Source: Trichoplax adhaerens
Taxonomy: Eukaryota; Placozoa; Uniplacotomia; Trichoplacea; Trichoplacidae
Length of the DNA: 64,000 bases
Assembly (NCBI RefSeq): GCF_000150275.1
Contig: NW_002060953.1
Span: 1,437,407 to 1,501,406 of the forward strand
Direction of reading: 5' to 3'
In this document: positions 36,517 to 48,429 of the stretch, one piece after another
Layout of the letters: every line of letters begins with the position of its first letter
How positions within the stretch are numbered: the first letter of the stretch is position 1
Program-made: the position numbers and the translations under genes
The notes under the pieces: generated by a model
The model's database searches: none
Seen by the model: the letters and a program-made list of their open reading frames with translations, nothing else
Told to the model about the DNA's origin: nothing

Positions 36517-37569
36517 ATGATGAAAGCTGCACAAGTTGTAGAGGCAGGTGCCCCTCTCCAACTTCAAGAAGTCCCACTGCCTAAAGCCACTCATGATGAG
36601 GTTGTGATCAAAGTGATTTCTGTAGGCGTTTGCCATAGTGATCTGCACTTATGGGATGGTGGTTACGATCTTGGTGAAAAAGGATTCATGAAATTTGTAG
36701 AGAGAGGAGGCCATTATCCAGTAACCCCTGGCCATGAAATTGTTGGTAGTGTCCATCAGATGGGTGATGAAGTAGTTGATTTTGCTGTTGGGGATAATGT
36801 TCTTGTATTCCCTTGGATTGGTTGTGGTCAATGCCCGATTTGTCAAGCGGGCGATGACAATGTTTGCGATAAACCGAGATCGATTGGCATTTTTTGCAAT
36901 GGTGGTTATGCTGAATATGTTATTATTCCAAGTTATAAATATCTTGCTAAGATTTCTGGTGTTGATTTCCATGCTGCCACATCGCTTGCTTGCTCAGGTT
37001 TAACTGCCTATAATGCAATCAAGAAAGCGAATGTAAGATCTCCAGAATATTTGGTCATCATAGGTACTGGTGGGCTGGGTCTGATGGGCATTCAATTGGC
37101 GAAAGCAACAACTCAAGCGAAAATCATTTGCGTTGATATCGATGATCAAAAATTAAATATAGCAAAGAATTTAGGCGCTGATTTTATTGTTAACTCTAGC
37201 GATGGCAATGCAGTGCAGAAAATATACTCCATCTGTCCTAAAGGCGTCGATAGTGTTGTCGATTTTGTTAACGCCTCTCCGACGGCAAAGATAGGATTAT
37301 CCATACTTAAGAAGCGTGGGAATTTAGTGCTTGTAGGATTATTTGGTGGTTCTATCGAAATCTCTTTAGTGACAATACCACTAAAGACCTTAATTATTCA
37401 AGGCGCTTACACAGGTACTTATAGGGAAATGGTAGAGTTGCTACAATTGGCCAAAGAGGGGATCATTAATCCAATTATTTCAAAGCAGTATTCTTTACAA
37501 GAGGCTAATACCGCATTAAATGACTTAAAACAGAGGAAGATTGTAGGGCGAGCAGTAATCATCCCATAA
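36517..37569 (+). CDS. Zinc-dependent alcohol dehydrogenase, prokaryotic type, intronless, 350 aa
   Basis: Medium-chain dehydrogenase/reductase of normal length. Catalytic zinc ligands are Cys39 (GVCHSD), His73 in the GHE motif (PGHEIVG) and Cys159 (ACSGLT). The structural zinc site is Cys103, Cys106, Cys109 and Cys117. The nucleotide fold carries GTGGLG at 183-188 with an acidic residue at the end of the next strand (VDID), which favours NAD over NADP. It would oxidise alcohols or reduce aldehydes; the substrate cannot be read. The sequence resembles archaeal and bacterial single-subunit enzymes (for example around CHSDLHLWDGGY and the closing VGRAVIIP) more than animal class ADHs. Most neighbouring genes have 4-13 exons, whereas this one has no coding intron. 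That fits acquisition from a prokaryote, but codon use matches the local AT-rich style and an acceptor 6 bases before the ATG suggests a host 5' UTR intron. Contamination is therefore unlikely. Confidence 0.93.
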   Translation: MMKAAQVVEAGAPLQLQEVPLPKATHDEVVIKVISVGVCHSDLHLWDGGYDLGEKGFMKFVERGGHYPVTPGHEIVGSVHQMGDEVVDFAVGDNVLVFPWIGCGQCPICQAGDDNVCDKPRSIGIFCNGGYAEYVIIPSYKYLAKISGVDFHAATSLACSGLTAYNAIKKANVRSPEYLVIIGTGGLGLMGIQLAKATTQAKIICVDIDDQKLNIAKNLGADFIVNSSDGNAVQKIYSICPKGVDSVVDFVNASPTAKIGLSILKKRGNLVLVGLFGGSIEISLVTIPLKTLIIQGAYTGTYREMVELLQLAKEGIINPIISKQYSLQEANTALNDLKQRKIVGRAVIIP

Positions 37570-39532
37570 CGCTGTAACAAGTGACTTTCTTTTACCAATT
37601 GGCTATTAATCGTTGATACTTTACTTCGTCTAAAACGTTTAGCAGAGGATGATTCTGGGCTGGATGATAATCATCTTGTACTGTCTGCATACGTAGAATT
37701 AATGATAGTGTTGCATAATGGAGTTGTCATATTATGCGGTATAAAGTCCATGTTCTCGTATTATCCTCCTCCTCCTTATATTAAGAATATACGTAACTAC
37801 TCTCTACTGGCGTTAGTAAGGTTGCCATTTAGATACTTCAATTTTCAGTGGATAATGATTTGGGTAGTTGGTAGATGACAAATTTTAAACCATTTCCTAA
37901 GCTTAACAAGCACAAGCTAGGTGATTCATAAATTCATGATCACTAAATTACGGTACTACAATGTTTGGCTAAGCTACTATTGCTTATTGTTACCATGTCC
38001 TATCGAAGAAATTGAGCCATATTGAAAGCGTTCTTTTACTGACAGACAAGTTTATTATATTGTACATACATATACCCTTAAATCTTGCAATTGTAATAAA
38101 TCAAAAATGGCAAATACCAGCATGATTATGGCATGGCAGGGATCGCAGCAACAGCGAGATTATCCAATAATTATAATCTGTTCATTATTTTTATATGTAT
38201 TAATAGCTATCTTTGTCATTCTTAATTTGATTCTCTATCAATTATTGCATGCAAGAAATTTTATATGATTTCTATTTCCTAATTTGCTACCACTAGATGA
38301 TAGCAAAGCCACAACGCTATTTGTACATCCTTTTTCAATCCTAACAGTACTATGGATTCCATTTGAAGAACGAATTAATGCATACGTTGGTCTATTGCAG
38401 GATAAATTTTTATGTTGAACATATAATCTTGATATTTCTAAATTACTTGTATCTGCTACAATAAATAATAATCGAACTCTGATATTATTAAGTTAGTTTC
38501 TGTGTGATATATATAATTTACGAGATATTTCATGCCATGGACACGTACGTGTAGAATCGAGTACAGACTTATAGGCAGGATAAAAATAAATGAGTGGCAG
38601 TTACGGTAGAAGATGGAAGATTCCTTTATCCTACTCGTATAGTTGAATATTTCCGGTGAACAGTAAATGGATAAGAACTTACCTTTCTATAGCTAGAATT
38701 AGCTGTAATTAGTTGTAAAATAATACGGTTATACTGTTGATACAACGACAATGCTGCTAAACATCACCAGCGTTTTATTAATTTCTGATAGTCTTTCATA
38801 TTGGTGTAACAGATCTGGCAAAATCATGTCTAATTTGTTGCAGCCAATTAGTTACAGGTAAGCACTGGTAAGATGTAACTATACACAATTTTTAAAATTG
38901 CTGAAGGGTACATGATAACTTATGTTAACACGCTACACGTATGATCAAATCCAATCATGACATTAATGTGTTGTAATTGAAATGTGCATACATAAACATT
39001 TACAGACCATAGCAATAGGAGGCAATCGTTAATTCACACTTTTTAATACCCAGAAATTGAAAATTTTGTAACATACAGTACAAAGGTTTCTGAGTGAATT
39101 CCCCTTATCAAAGGAGATTAAGTATTCGACATATTATGTATAGGTTTATTTATTTAGATATAATTTTTGTGATGATAAATTGAACTGTAATGTTAGATTG
39201 AATTAGAGTTGAGAATTGTGAAACAATCTCAGCAATACTATATTATGTAATTAATAATATCAAAACTCGAATACAATAAGGTATAGGTTATGTTAATTAT
39301 TATCGCGATGACAGTATCCTACATTGATATTACGTTACAGTACGAGAATTTTATCACATACAGTACATCCATTTGAATTTGTGTGCATCCTAAATAATAC
39401 AAGTGCTTTCAGTGGTCAAGATATTACAGTAAATATTTCTTTCATTGAGGCAAGCTATCTTTCATGACTAATTCTACGTTCCATATCTGAAAAATAAAAA
39501 AAGAAAGGAAGATTAAAAGACTTTCTAAGTGG
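37570..39532. other. Convergent intergenic, no gene seen
   Basis: AT-rich DNA between the 3' ends of the dehydrogenase (+) and the WDFY gene (-). No coding exon is supported on either strand. Confidence 0.5.
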
Positions 39533-42500
39533 TTACTGCTTGTTACCGATTTCCCATACTTTAATTGATCTATCGTTACTGCAGGTAACAAGCAAATGCT
39601 TGCCATGATGGTAATTCATGGAAGAAATGCCACATTTCGTGTCAAAAAATGTGGCTAACGTTTGCCGACTGAATTAAATAGACAAAAGCATTTCAAGTAT
39701 TAAGAATACAGTTTACTAAAAATTATTGTGAGATATACAATAAAAGTATTATAAATATTCTAGCTTACTCTGCGTCAGTTATGGTTTCATAACAATCGTT
39801 GCATACACGAACTGGAAATTCAAACCCTAGGGATGGCATTACAGACGTGTTTTCACTGCATTTGGCGCAGACTGCTATACCACATTTGCGACAATGATGC
39901 TGCAAATATCATTAAAACTAGCAGTTAAATTTAAAGATTTACAACAAGCCACTTCTGAGGCTTTATGTATTGCCATATTAATAGCAACCGTTCAATCTGT
40001 AGGATCGCGCTAGAATGCAGATATTGACAAATGTTCAAGATACCTGTCGAAATCCAATCTTTTTTTCACTCCACATTTGCTTGACATTCCAAAAAAATGG
40101 AACATCGCAACGCTGACATGAATCAGATTCAAGCCACTCTTTCGTCTTTAAGTAAGAATAAATGAAAACAAAACTGAATTGGTTGTGAATGAGTGGATCG
40201 GCAATCTTGAAATAGCGATATTATAATTTAAATTGATGGGCAGTACTATTGCTTTACATACCTCAACTCTGTCTACATCCATTTTCCATGTAACTATGAA
40301 GCCATCATCGGCAACTGAAATTAGCTTGCTTGCCTCGCGAACATAGTGGAGTGCCCGTATTTTATCGCTTTGGGTAATAGCAAGTGATCCATTGTGAGAG
40401 TAAGTCCAGATGAGGAGGAGGCCATCAGTACAACATGTAATGAGAACGGTAATTTATGTAAGTCAATAAAGTGCTCTTTAAAACACCCAATGATGGCAGC
40501 TTTTTCTACGTTATGCTACAAACCCGTGTCCATGCAATTGGTAAACGGTGCCTTTTCTACCTCCGATATCCCAGACCAGAATAGTTCTGTCAAAGCTTCC
40601 TGAAAATAATAACTGTTTATCGGGATCCCAAGCTAAACAGCGAATACTGCCTATAACCGAATAGGAAAAATACGTCGTATAATTCAGCTGCAATGCTGGC
40701 CATTTCATATTTCAAATCATATCATCAAGTATAATTTGCAATCCAGAAGTAAATGATAAGACTTTATTATTATTATCTTGTCTCAGATACCTGAATGGCC
40801 TTGTAACGTTGTGACGGGCACCAAACTAGAATTATTGTCTTTAACTCGTAACACAGCGATGCTGCCGCCATAATCACCAACAAAGATATGCTTACTATCT
40901 TGATCAAATCTGTAATTTCAGTTAAGGCAAAATAGACTGCGGCATGATCTCCATGTTACGCTTATTTTTAAAACTACGTAAACGTAAAACATTATGGGAT
41001 ATCAGTTCAAGTTCTACCCATATACAGCCTATTGCAATAAATATCAACATTCTTGAACTCTATTTCTACGCCGAAAATTAAGTATCGAGAGATTACTTGG
41101 TGGAAATTCTATCACGGGCGCTATACATAAACTTCAACTAAAATGTCTAATTCTAAGTTAGCTATCTGTGGTAGATCTTGAGAACGTCAACTTTAAAAAA
41201 TAACTGCTATACAATTTATTATTGGATGGATACTCAAGAGCAATGCACCAAGCATTAGCCTGATAACCGCCTAAACGTCGACCAGTTTCACAGCAATGCC
41301 ACTGCATATATTTGTCTCGACTGACACTTAACAACCAATTTAAATTCGGACTGTAAATTATTCCATTAACACGTCCTGAGTGGGCTAAAGAGAATAAACG
41401 AAATATTCTTTATATTGTAATAGAGAGAGAGAGAGAGAGATGTCACAGCACTGTCCTAATTACACTTGTCTATTCGATATCTCTATGTATGTTCAATTAC
41501 AGTGGGCTAACCATCATAAATAAAATCAATTGACTTCATCGAGTATATGGCAATGTTATTCGCAACTTCTACAATTTACTCAATAATATTAAGGACCGTG
41601 ATATACATGGGGTAATTACTCTTTGCTCGTTAGCATATGGGATTGCAAGAAAGCAATGAAGAAATTCATCTTACCGGCATAATCACGCTTGTGAGTTATT
41701 TTGTTGAAATCTTCGGATAATTCAAATTCCTGTATGAATAGTGCAAATAAAAGGCGTCATTAACTGCACAATTACAAGCTATTAACTAGTACAACATTAG
41801 GATTAAAATTTACTGCGGAATGTCTCATTTTCCTTTAGCTAAAGTAAACGAGCGATTGATGGGATAAATCAGACCGTCAAACAATAGCATAAAGCGGTTG
41901 CAACGGACATTTATTCCTCTATCCATTTCAGCAAGAAAGATACACATTTATGCTTTTGTTCATGATGGATGAACGTTTTCCACTATGCTGAGCAAATAGA
42001 CTGTCATTCTAATTAATGTAGGTCTTGTTCAATTCGATCTGACTTTCTAATTAGTAAATTTTGCTGTTAATAATGCTCTAATGAAAAGTGGGCATGAGTT
42101 ACTTCAATAGTAACTACAGACATCAAATGATGCATAAAATTGTATTCTTGTTCGTTTGCATAGCTCTATTTGTATGAGGGAATAATCCATTCAAGTGACG
42201 ATAGCATCATTAGCGAGCAATGAATTACAACATCGGCACTGAATGTTTTTGACATGATGTTTACTTTTCAGTCAGCGTAAGTTTACAGCACTACAAAATG
42301 AAACTATTCATTCTTGTCAACTAAAAATCAACGGATCCATTTTTGTCATGATACGCTCACAAAATGTAGTTAGGGTTTTATGCATACGTGTATATACAGT
42401 CAGAATTTGAGTTCTAGGTTGATCTGATCCATCGGTTAGAATGGAGTACAGTTGGTGAAGATGATCAGTTAAGCTTTGAATACATCAAGGTTACCCTTTG

Positions 42501-44171
42501 TATTCAATTAATCTTACTTAGCGTTACTATTAATAAACATTTTTCATTATAATGGGGCTTGAACTAGTCCGTGATTGAAAATTGAGAGAAAAAGGTTGAT
42601 TCAATTGAGCAATTCTTACCGAAATCAATCCGGTCTCGATGCCACAAAATAACTTTCTATCTTGACTGCTGAAATAGAGAGCGGTGACAGGAGCTAGATA
42701 AAAATAAGGAAAGCAAGATTGAGAATAATTTGATCAAGCTAAATCATTGGCTGTTGATAAGCTAAAAATGATCATGATAGGACTACTGTAGGGATGTAGT
42801 ATTTCTAAAAGCAATCAATGTATATTTTTATTCCTTGGTAAGATAAAGTACGAGTATAAACAGAACCAATATTAAATTGGAAACTTTATCCATAGCAAAA
42901 CAAACGCCAGTAAGGCGGATAAAAAGAGTGATGGCGACGATAAGCCCTAAAGATAAGCAGAAAAATGTCGCTAATGATGCTACCTACCGCTCATGGTATG
43001 ACAAATACTCGGCCAATATTGACCACTGTCTCGCTTGAGCCAAACCATGACATTGCTAGCAAGAATAAGAAAGATTGATTAACATGAATACTGTCAAATC
43101 ATCGTTGGGAGAGACATTTTATTGCGATAATACAATATCATCATCGTTGTCATCGCAGGTTTCGAAGAATACAAATCAAAATGAATTAAATTTCCTTTCA
43201 ATGGCTCTTTGCATTTTTGAACTGTATTCTCTCATCAAATCGATTCTACATTATCTACAGTCGATAGGAGAGTTCCACATGGACAATCGTTTGACTATCC
43301 CCATGGATTGTAAGTTGAAACTCGATAAGATGAGAAGGAAAGTGCAAGTGCAATGGAGGTTAATCTGTATCCGATAGGGCACTTCATGATTGCAGTAGAG
43401 TAGTAGGAAAATGAAGACCAGTCTTAACATTAGTCTCTCTTTCTAGTCGATGTTGGTCGTGGTTGGAATATTTCTACTCTATCACCGCTATTCCAACTAC
43501 TTGGTATTTTCATGGTAGGAAATGAGATCCGTCTGGATGGATCTCGTATCTTGACCATGGTGGAGAATCCTGTATGGACTTATGCCGAGTAGAATACTAT
43601 TGTACAACGAAATGGGATAGTAGAAACAAAAATGATGATGCTTCGTTCTATCCATAGAGTCGTTCAGGCCATTGACCGACATCTTACCAGTCTAAAATAC
43701 TTTGACAAAGGTTGGAAATGCTATCTTGATGGAGATACTAGTCGTTTTGAGTCCAGCAATACTTCCATCAACAAGACAAAACTACTGGATTACAGTAAGG
43801 CATAGAAAAATAGCCTTGGCATCACAACAGAATAGCAAGACGACACAATCGACACAAGAATTGTCGTTTGCGATTCCCCCCCCGCCCAAGTTAAATCACG
43901 ATCACTCCAACTGCAGTCACTTAAACTGGGCGATGATGGATCCCTACTACTCCTCCTTAAAACGATTATCCAGTGGAACTATTCCTACTCAGCATCGACC
44001 ATTGCTGGCAGCCATGATTGAAAACATTGCCTACCGATCATCACTAGCGCTGATGACACCATCTTCTTCGGGTATAATAACTGCTGCATTGAGGGTACCG
44101 TTGATCCCTTCCAGTTTATTCAACAGTTCGGGATTATTCAAACGAATTCCATCAATGACTGCGGTAGCCAT
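39533..44171 (-). CDS. WDFY2: WD-repeat and FYVE-domain protein (WDFY1/WDFY2 type), 401 aa
   Basis: Eleven exons on the minus strand: 44171-44035, 43055-42988, 42693-42620, 41729-41675, 41384-41234, 40909-40791, 40650-40524, 40367-40262, 40145-40044, 39899-39769 and 39668-39533. Phases agree and the sum of 1206 bases gives 401 residues, matching the vertebrate proteins. Exon 1 encodes [19 protein letters not shown] and exon 2 [19 protein letters not shown], both highly conserved in the family. WD repeats run through exons 2-8. A FYVE zinc finger spans exons 9-10, with pairs SCQRC, HHCRKC, VCAKC and VCNDC and the RQHHCRKCG phosphoinositide-binding motif. The last exon supplies the final WD blade ([10 protein letters not shown]). 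The family binds PI3P on early endosomes and acts in endocytic signalling. The choice between WDFY1 and WDFY2 is not firm; a single ancestral gene is likely. A splice acceptor ends two bases before the ATG. Confidence 0.93.
41421..41441. repeat. GA dinucleotide microsatellite
   Basis: About ten GA units in the intron of the WDFY gene between its fourth and fifth exons. Confidence 0.95.
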
Positions 44172-44543
44172 TACTGCAGCAATAACTCAATAATCAATAG
44201 CAAAAGACGATGCAAATGGAGCCAAAAATGGGAAAATCACTTGGGCTTTGGACGATTTCTTTCTATGTTGACTTTTTCCCCTTGATGCAGGCACTATACC
44301 ACGCTTGATTCGCTAGCGAGTATCCTCGCCTTGACTAGCCGATCGGACGATGGATGGAGTGGAAACCACCTTCCCAACGACCTCTTTCATACAGTACCCT
44401 CTCAGTGTTCCTCACCACTGCCTGCCGGCCTTAGCGATGACGTATTCCATCAACCGATCCCAAACAGTACTCGCAACTGGACCTCTTTTTTTGTATACAG
44501 AATTTTTATTGTGACTAAATGGTTAGCTTATTCAACTAATTAT

Positions 44544-45390
44544 TGATTACTGTTTGAGTATGTAGATACCAAAAACGAATGGAGGAATATAGTCTACAGT
44601 TGACGCTGATACTAGGGTGAAGGAATTCATGGTTGATATACAGATAGTGAGTAAAAGCTTATTACTACTCTAGTTCTTGACTACTGTTTGAGTAGAGAGA
44701 CTACCGATAATCTTTGGGTACCAGTACCGTTCCGGAACGGCTCATCGCATCCATGCAGTACTGTACACAGTATAGCGATTTCCATCTCTCTGTCATGTCC
44801 TAATGCTCAATCAAGAATAATGATAATAATAATAATAATAACAGTAGTAATAGTAGTCGTAAGTCTTAAGTGAGTAGCATTGACCGAGGCTAATGTTTGA
44901 GTAGAGAGACTACCGATAATTTTCGGTACCAGTACCGTTCCGGAACGGTTCATCGCATCCTTACAGTACTGTACTGTACACTGTATGTACAGTATACAGT
45001 CCTGAGAATCGATTTCCATCTCTCTGTCATGTCCTAATGCTCATGGCTCAATCAATAACAATAATAATAATAATAATAATAGGAATAATATTAATAACAG
45101 TAGGAATAGTAGTCATACTGTATGTCCTAAGTGAGTAGCATTGACCGAAACTACTGTTTGAGTAGAGTGAATACCGATAATCTTCGGTACCAGTACAATA
45201 CTGGAACGGTTCATCGCATCCATACAGACAGAGAGATGGAAATCGATATACAGTACTGTACTGTATATCGATTTCCTTCTCTCTGTCATGTCCTATTGCT
45301 CATTGCTCAATCAATAATAATAAATAATAATAATAATAACAGTAGCAATTGTAGTCGTATGTCCTAAGTGAGTAGGATTGACCGAGTTAT
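44544..45390. repeat. Direct repeat array with GTACC palindrome and TAA microsatellites
   Basis: A composite unit begins with CTACTGTTTGAGTAGAGAGACTACCGATAATC. It continues with GGTACCAGTACCGTTCCGGAACGG (itself palindromic), a TACAGTACTGTAC run, GATTTCCATCTCTCTGTCATGTCCTA and a (TAA)n tract, and closes with GTCCTAAGTGAGTAGCATTGACCGA. Copies start near 44679, 44887 and 45147, with a truncated copy at 44544. Spacing is 135, 208 and 260 bases, the difference coming mainly from the microsatellite and GTAC stretches. No coding capacity is seen. Confidence 0.85.
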
Positions 45391-45421
45391 GTTAACAGAG
45401 TAGAACACATGTACAATTGCA

Positions 45422-46037
45422 TTAGTAGCATTTGGTATTCGAATATTGCACTTGCAATACTTGATGTATTTTGTGCAGTAATAAGATTTTGAAAATTAGT
45501 TTTATCACTGCGAAATCAAGGTTAAAAAGTTGAGAGAAACGCTTAGTTATGGGATAGCTTGCATGGGACTTGTAATGAGAAAGAGATGCCCGTACACTGG
45601 CATACTCAGATCCAATTGCATAGCACATGGATGCTATTTGCCTAGCCATTTCTTCTCGTATGACTACAGGGATAGGCATTGTATTATACAGTAGCATATC
45701 AAAAGAGTGACAAGCTTCTCGGCGAGAAGCTAAATAGAAACACGCTATTCTGGAGATAAGCACAAGTTAATTACTACATTTGCAGCCATTCAGCTTACTG
45801 TGGATGTGAAAGATACACACTGTTTCTGATATCCATGTATTCAACTGGATAGACAGATAGACGAAATTCAGTGGTAGTGCATGGCTTTTCCTGAACCCTA
45901 ATTAACGCTGACTTTATAAAGAAACACCATTTTATACTGCACACGATCACTGTATTCCCAAATACTGAATTACTGTCATGAGCTGAAATCATGGCATCAG
46001 CCATACGACGTACATTGAAGTCGAATAGAAGAAAGTA
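45422..46037 (-). CDS. Unrecognised gene, two linked exons, ends uncertain
   Basis: Two open frames on the minus strand are joined by a clean, phase-matched intron of 49 bases: donor CCACA|GTAAGC at 45799 and acceptor TCTCCAG|A at 45749. The upstream part, open from about 46037, contains NVRRMADAMISAHDSNS and EFRLSVYPVEYMDIRNS. The downstream part contains ASRREACHSFDMLLYN, IPVVIREEMARQIASMCYA and GSEYASVRASLSHYKSH. It stays open to a stop at 45422, but the last third looks less protein-like, so the true 3' end may be near 45500. The composition is that of a helical cytosolic protein; I recognise no domain. A further possible upstream piece lies near 46190-46085 (HTTEYAHYLKALVIYASHWKEN), but no sensible splice links it. 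A decayed gene or the tail of a longer gene downstream of the carbonic anhydrase are alternatives. Confidence 0.4.
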
Positions 46038-46526
46038 TCTATATCGAGGATCAGTCTATCCATTACAACGATATTAACAGATCTTTATTTTCTTTCCAAT
46101 GGCTAGCGTAGATGACCAACGCTTTCAAATAGTGAGCGTACTCGGTTGTATGTAGAATATCGCGATACGTAAGGCATTGAAAGTATAATCTACAAGATAA
46201 GGATATCCTGCGATTTTTTTCATCACGCTACAATTATACGACAGTAATGATATAGTATATATTTTATTCAGGAACAGCACTTTCATGCACCCATAAATTA
46301 TAATATGCTCCCAATAAGCAATCATTAAAGATAGTAGACAATGTATTAATAGATTCCATTTCATTTATATATAAGAGAATTACATAGGTCAATACATTGA
46401 TATCACAATGTCATTGCAATAAAAGCAATTGATTCTTTCACTTACTATCTACTTCACATTGAGGTCAATATTACGTGTATGTACGTATTAGCCTCATAAA
46501 ATAAGGCACTTTTGCAGCTTGTCGGC

Positions 46527-48292
46527 CTATTTTTGATTAATCTGAAATTCCGAAACAGACTTTAACATTTCCTCACTTACAATAGGCTGAAATAACTTAT
46601 CTCTTTTATTAAAAACATAACAAGTTGCATCTTTAATATCAAACCACAACGAGTATAGCTTTACGGTTCCGGCTGCAATTTTCTCCTTCATAAAGCTATA
46701 AGAATTGACGTGTAAAAGTTGCTGCAACGTATTAATCTGTTGGCAGTATTACAAGTAAATGATTCAATATCGAGAAAAAATCCACGATGCGACAAGCTCA
46801 AAGTATTGTGGATGAATGCAGCAGTCTATAAGTTATCGTAATTTTTAGTGCTTGATGTTCATTTTGCAGTAAATACGAGCAGAATGATCATAATATCCAT
46901 TTCGAGTGTACCTGAGATAACTGGTCCTTTGGCAATAGGTTTTGGTTAATATTAGCTTCGAATTTTAAACCGTTTTCATTAAATTCTAAATGCAATGGTT
47001 GGTCGCTATTCGATCGATCAACGAGTGTCGTCTTTTCCCATTTAGTGTAAGTCTGACTAGCAAATCGATAGATCCAGTCTAACACAAACGATGATTCACT
47101 AGGCGCAGTTCCGCCTAAAGAGTGCAATCCGTCCATCGCCTGCAATTACGAATTTATTAATTAGTTCTAAACGCTGATCATTTATATTGATCTTTCACAG
47201 GATAAGAGTGTAGCCAAGGCTCTCCAAGCTTCTAAAATCAACAGTCAATGTTTAATCATCCTATCATTTCGGTTACTGATAGTCAATTCTAATATTATCG
47301 TCCTACAGCGCTTGCAAAGGATTGTTCTATTGCGTAGACGTTAACAGTAACAACATGATATTACCACAATCGATGTCATCGCTTAGCCAGATATGATTGG
47401 CGAAGTGAGTATCCCACTAGAAATGCATGAGGATACTAACCTTACAATCGGAGTGTCCACACACCACAACAGAGCTGACTTGATTGCGAACACAAGCTAG
47501 TTCTAAAGCAGCAGCCTCTGCTGGTGTCCAACGTTCGTATATAAGTTTAGAATGGGGAACAATATTGCCTGCATTTCTAACAATGAAACTTTCACCAGGC
47601 GCAATGGAAGCAATGTTGGATGGAAATACCCGACTGTCCATGCAGGTAATGAAAATGCAGCTTGGCTATAAAGGCAGAGAAGATTGATAACCAATTAAAA
47701 AGTATCCGGTCTAAGTATCGATTGAAATGACAGTATAGGCATTACTGAAGTTGTAAGTAATTAGCATGGACTGTCTTCTAGTGGTCCAATGGTCAATAGT
47801 CATGATTATAGTACATTCTAATAGCCCAGTTATCCACATGTTGTGCACTGTTCTGTACAGTATATTCCATCTTTTAATTGAAGTAAGATACTGATGGGCA
47901 CAAAATACCAAGTTTTGCAGAACTTTGGCTTGTAGCTCAACATGTCTACGGAATAGCATGGCACTAACACTGTTACTTTACTGTATTGTTATCCCATTGA
48001 ATTATCTGTTATAATTGAACTAAGTTCTGTGAGGTAGGTATGCTAATCCTGTTGATTGCATCAACTGGTGATCCTTGTACGCTGGCTAGAACAACTGCTC
48101 GATATGATCATTTCAACCACTGTACAAGTCGATTTGTCCACGTCAACGGAATCACTTGCCGTTGCAATTTATCCAGCAAAAGGGTATGCAACTTACCTGC
48201 ACTTTTTCAGCTACCTGAGCATACAGAGTCTTATTGGCAGAACTTAAAGAGGCTGAATACCGTAAAACCCCACGAATGACTTTCTCAATCAT
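46527..48292 (-). CDS. Beta-class carbonic anhydrase, 252 aa
   Basis: Four exons on the minus strand, all in phase 0: 48292-48197, 47665-47441, 47139-46912 and 46736-46527 (TAG). The sum of 759 bases gives 252 residues, typical of animal beta enzymes. Exon 1 begins MIEKVIRGVLRYS, the usual N-terminal helix. Exon 2 holds the active site: Cys40 and the Asp42/Arg44 dyad in TCMDSR, VRNAGNIVPHS, and His103 and Cys106 in CGHSDCK. Exon 3 is the helical middle. Exon 4 carries VKLYSLWFDIKDATCYVF, the conserved C-terminal strand pair. The enzyme interconverts CO2 and bicarbonate at a Cys2-His zinc site. Beta enzymes occur in many invertebrates but not vertebrates. No targeting peptide is evident, so the enzyme is probably cytosolic unless an upstream exon exists. 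The short linker between exons 1 and 2 (EKVQ-PSCIFITC) leaves room for a missed small exon. Confidence 0.92.
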
Positions 48293-48429
48293 CTTTGATA
48301 CAGTATTTCCAACTGGCGTGGTAGTCCCTAGAATCTGTAGATGGAACTAACGTACAGTAAGCTTGCGAGATCGATCATCGATCGGATTCGATTTTGCATC
48401 AAGTTTGTTCTCTAGTCAACATTGCAATG

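Noticed and set aside
36649-36972. Minus-strand frame of 107 codons
   Set aside because: It is a shadow of the alcohol dehydrogenase, whose plus-strand product has complete catalytic motifs.
43702-44193. Plus-strand frame of 163 codons
   Set aside because: It is the complement of WDFY exon 1 (44171-44035) and its first intron. The minus strand gives the conserved family N-terminus with a matching splice phase.
44810-44845. Regularly spaced TAA repeats considered as part of a CRISPR-like array
   Set aside because: They are plain trinucleotide microsatellites inside a larger direct repeat in eukaryotic DNA, with no repeat/spacer alternation.
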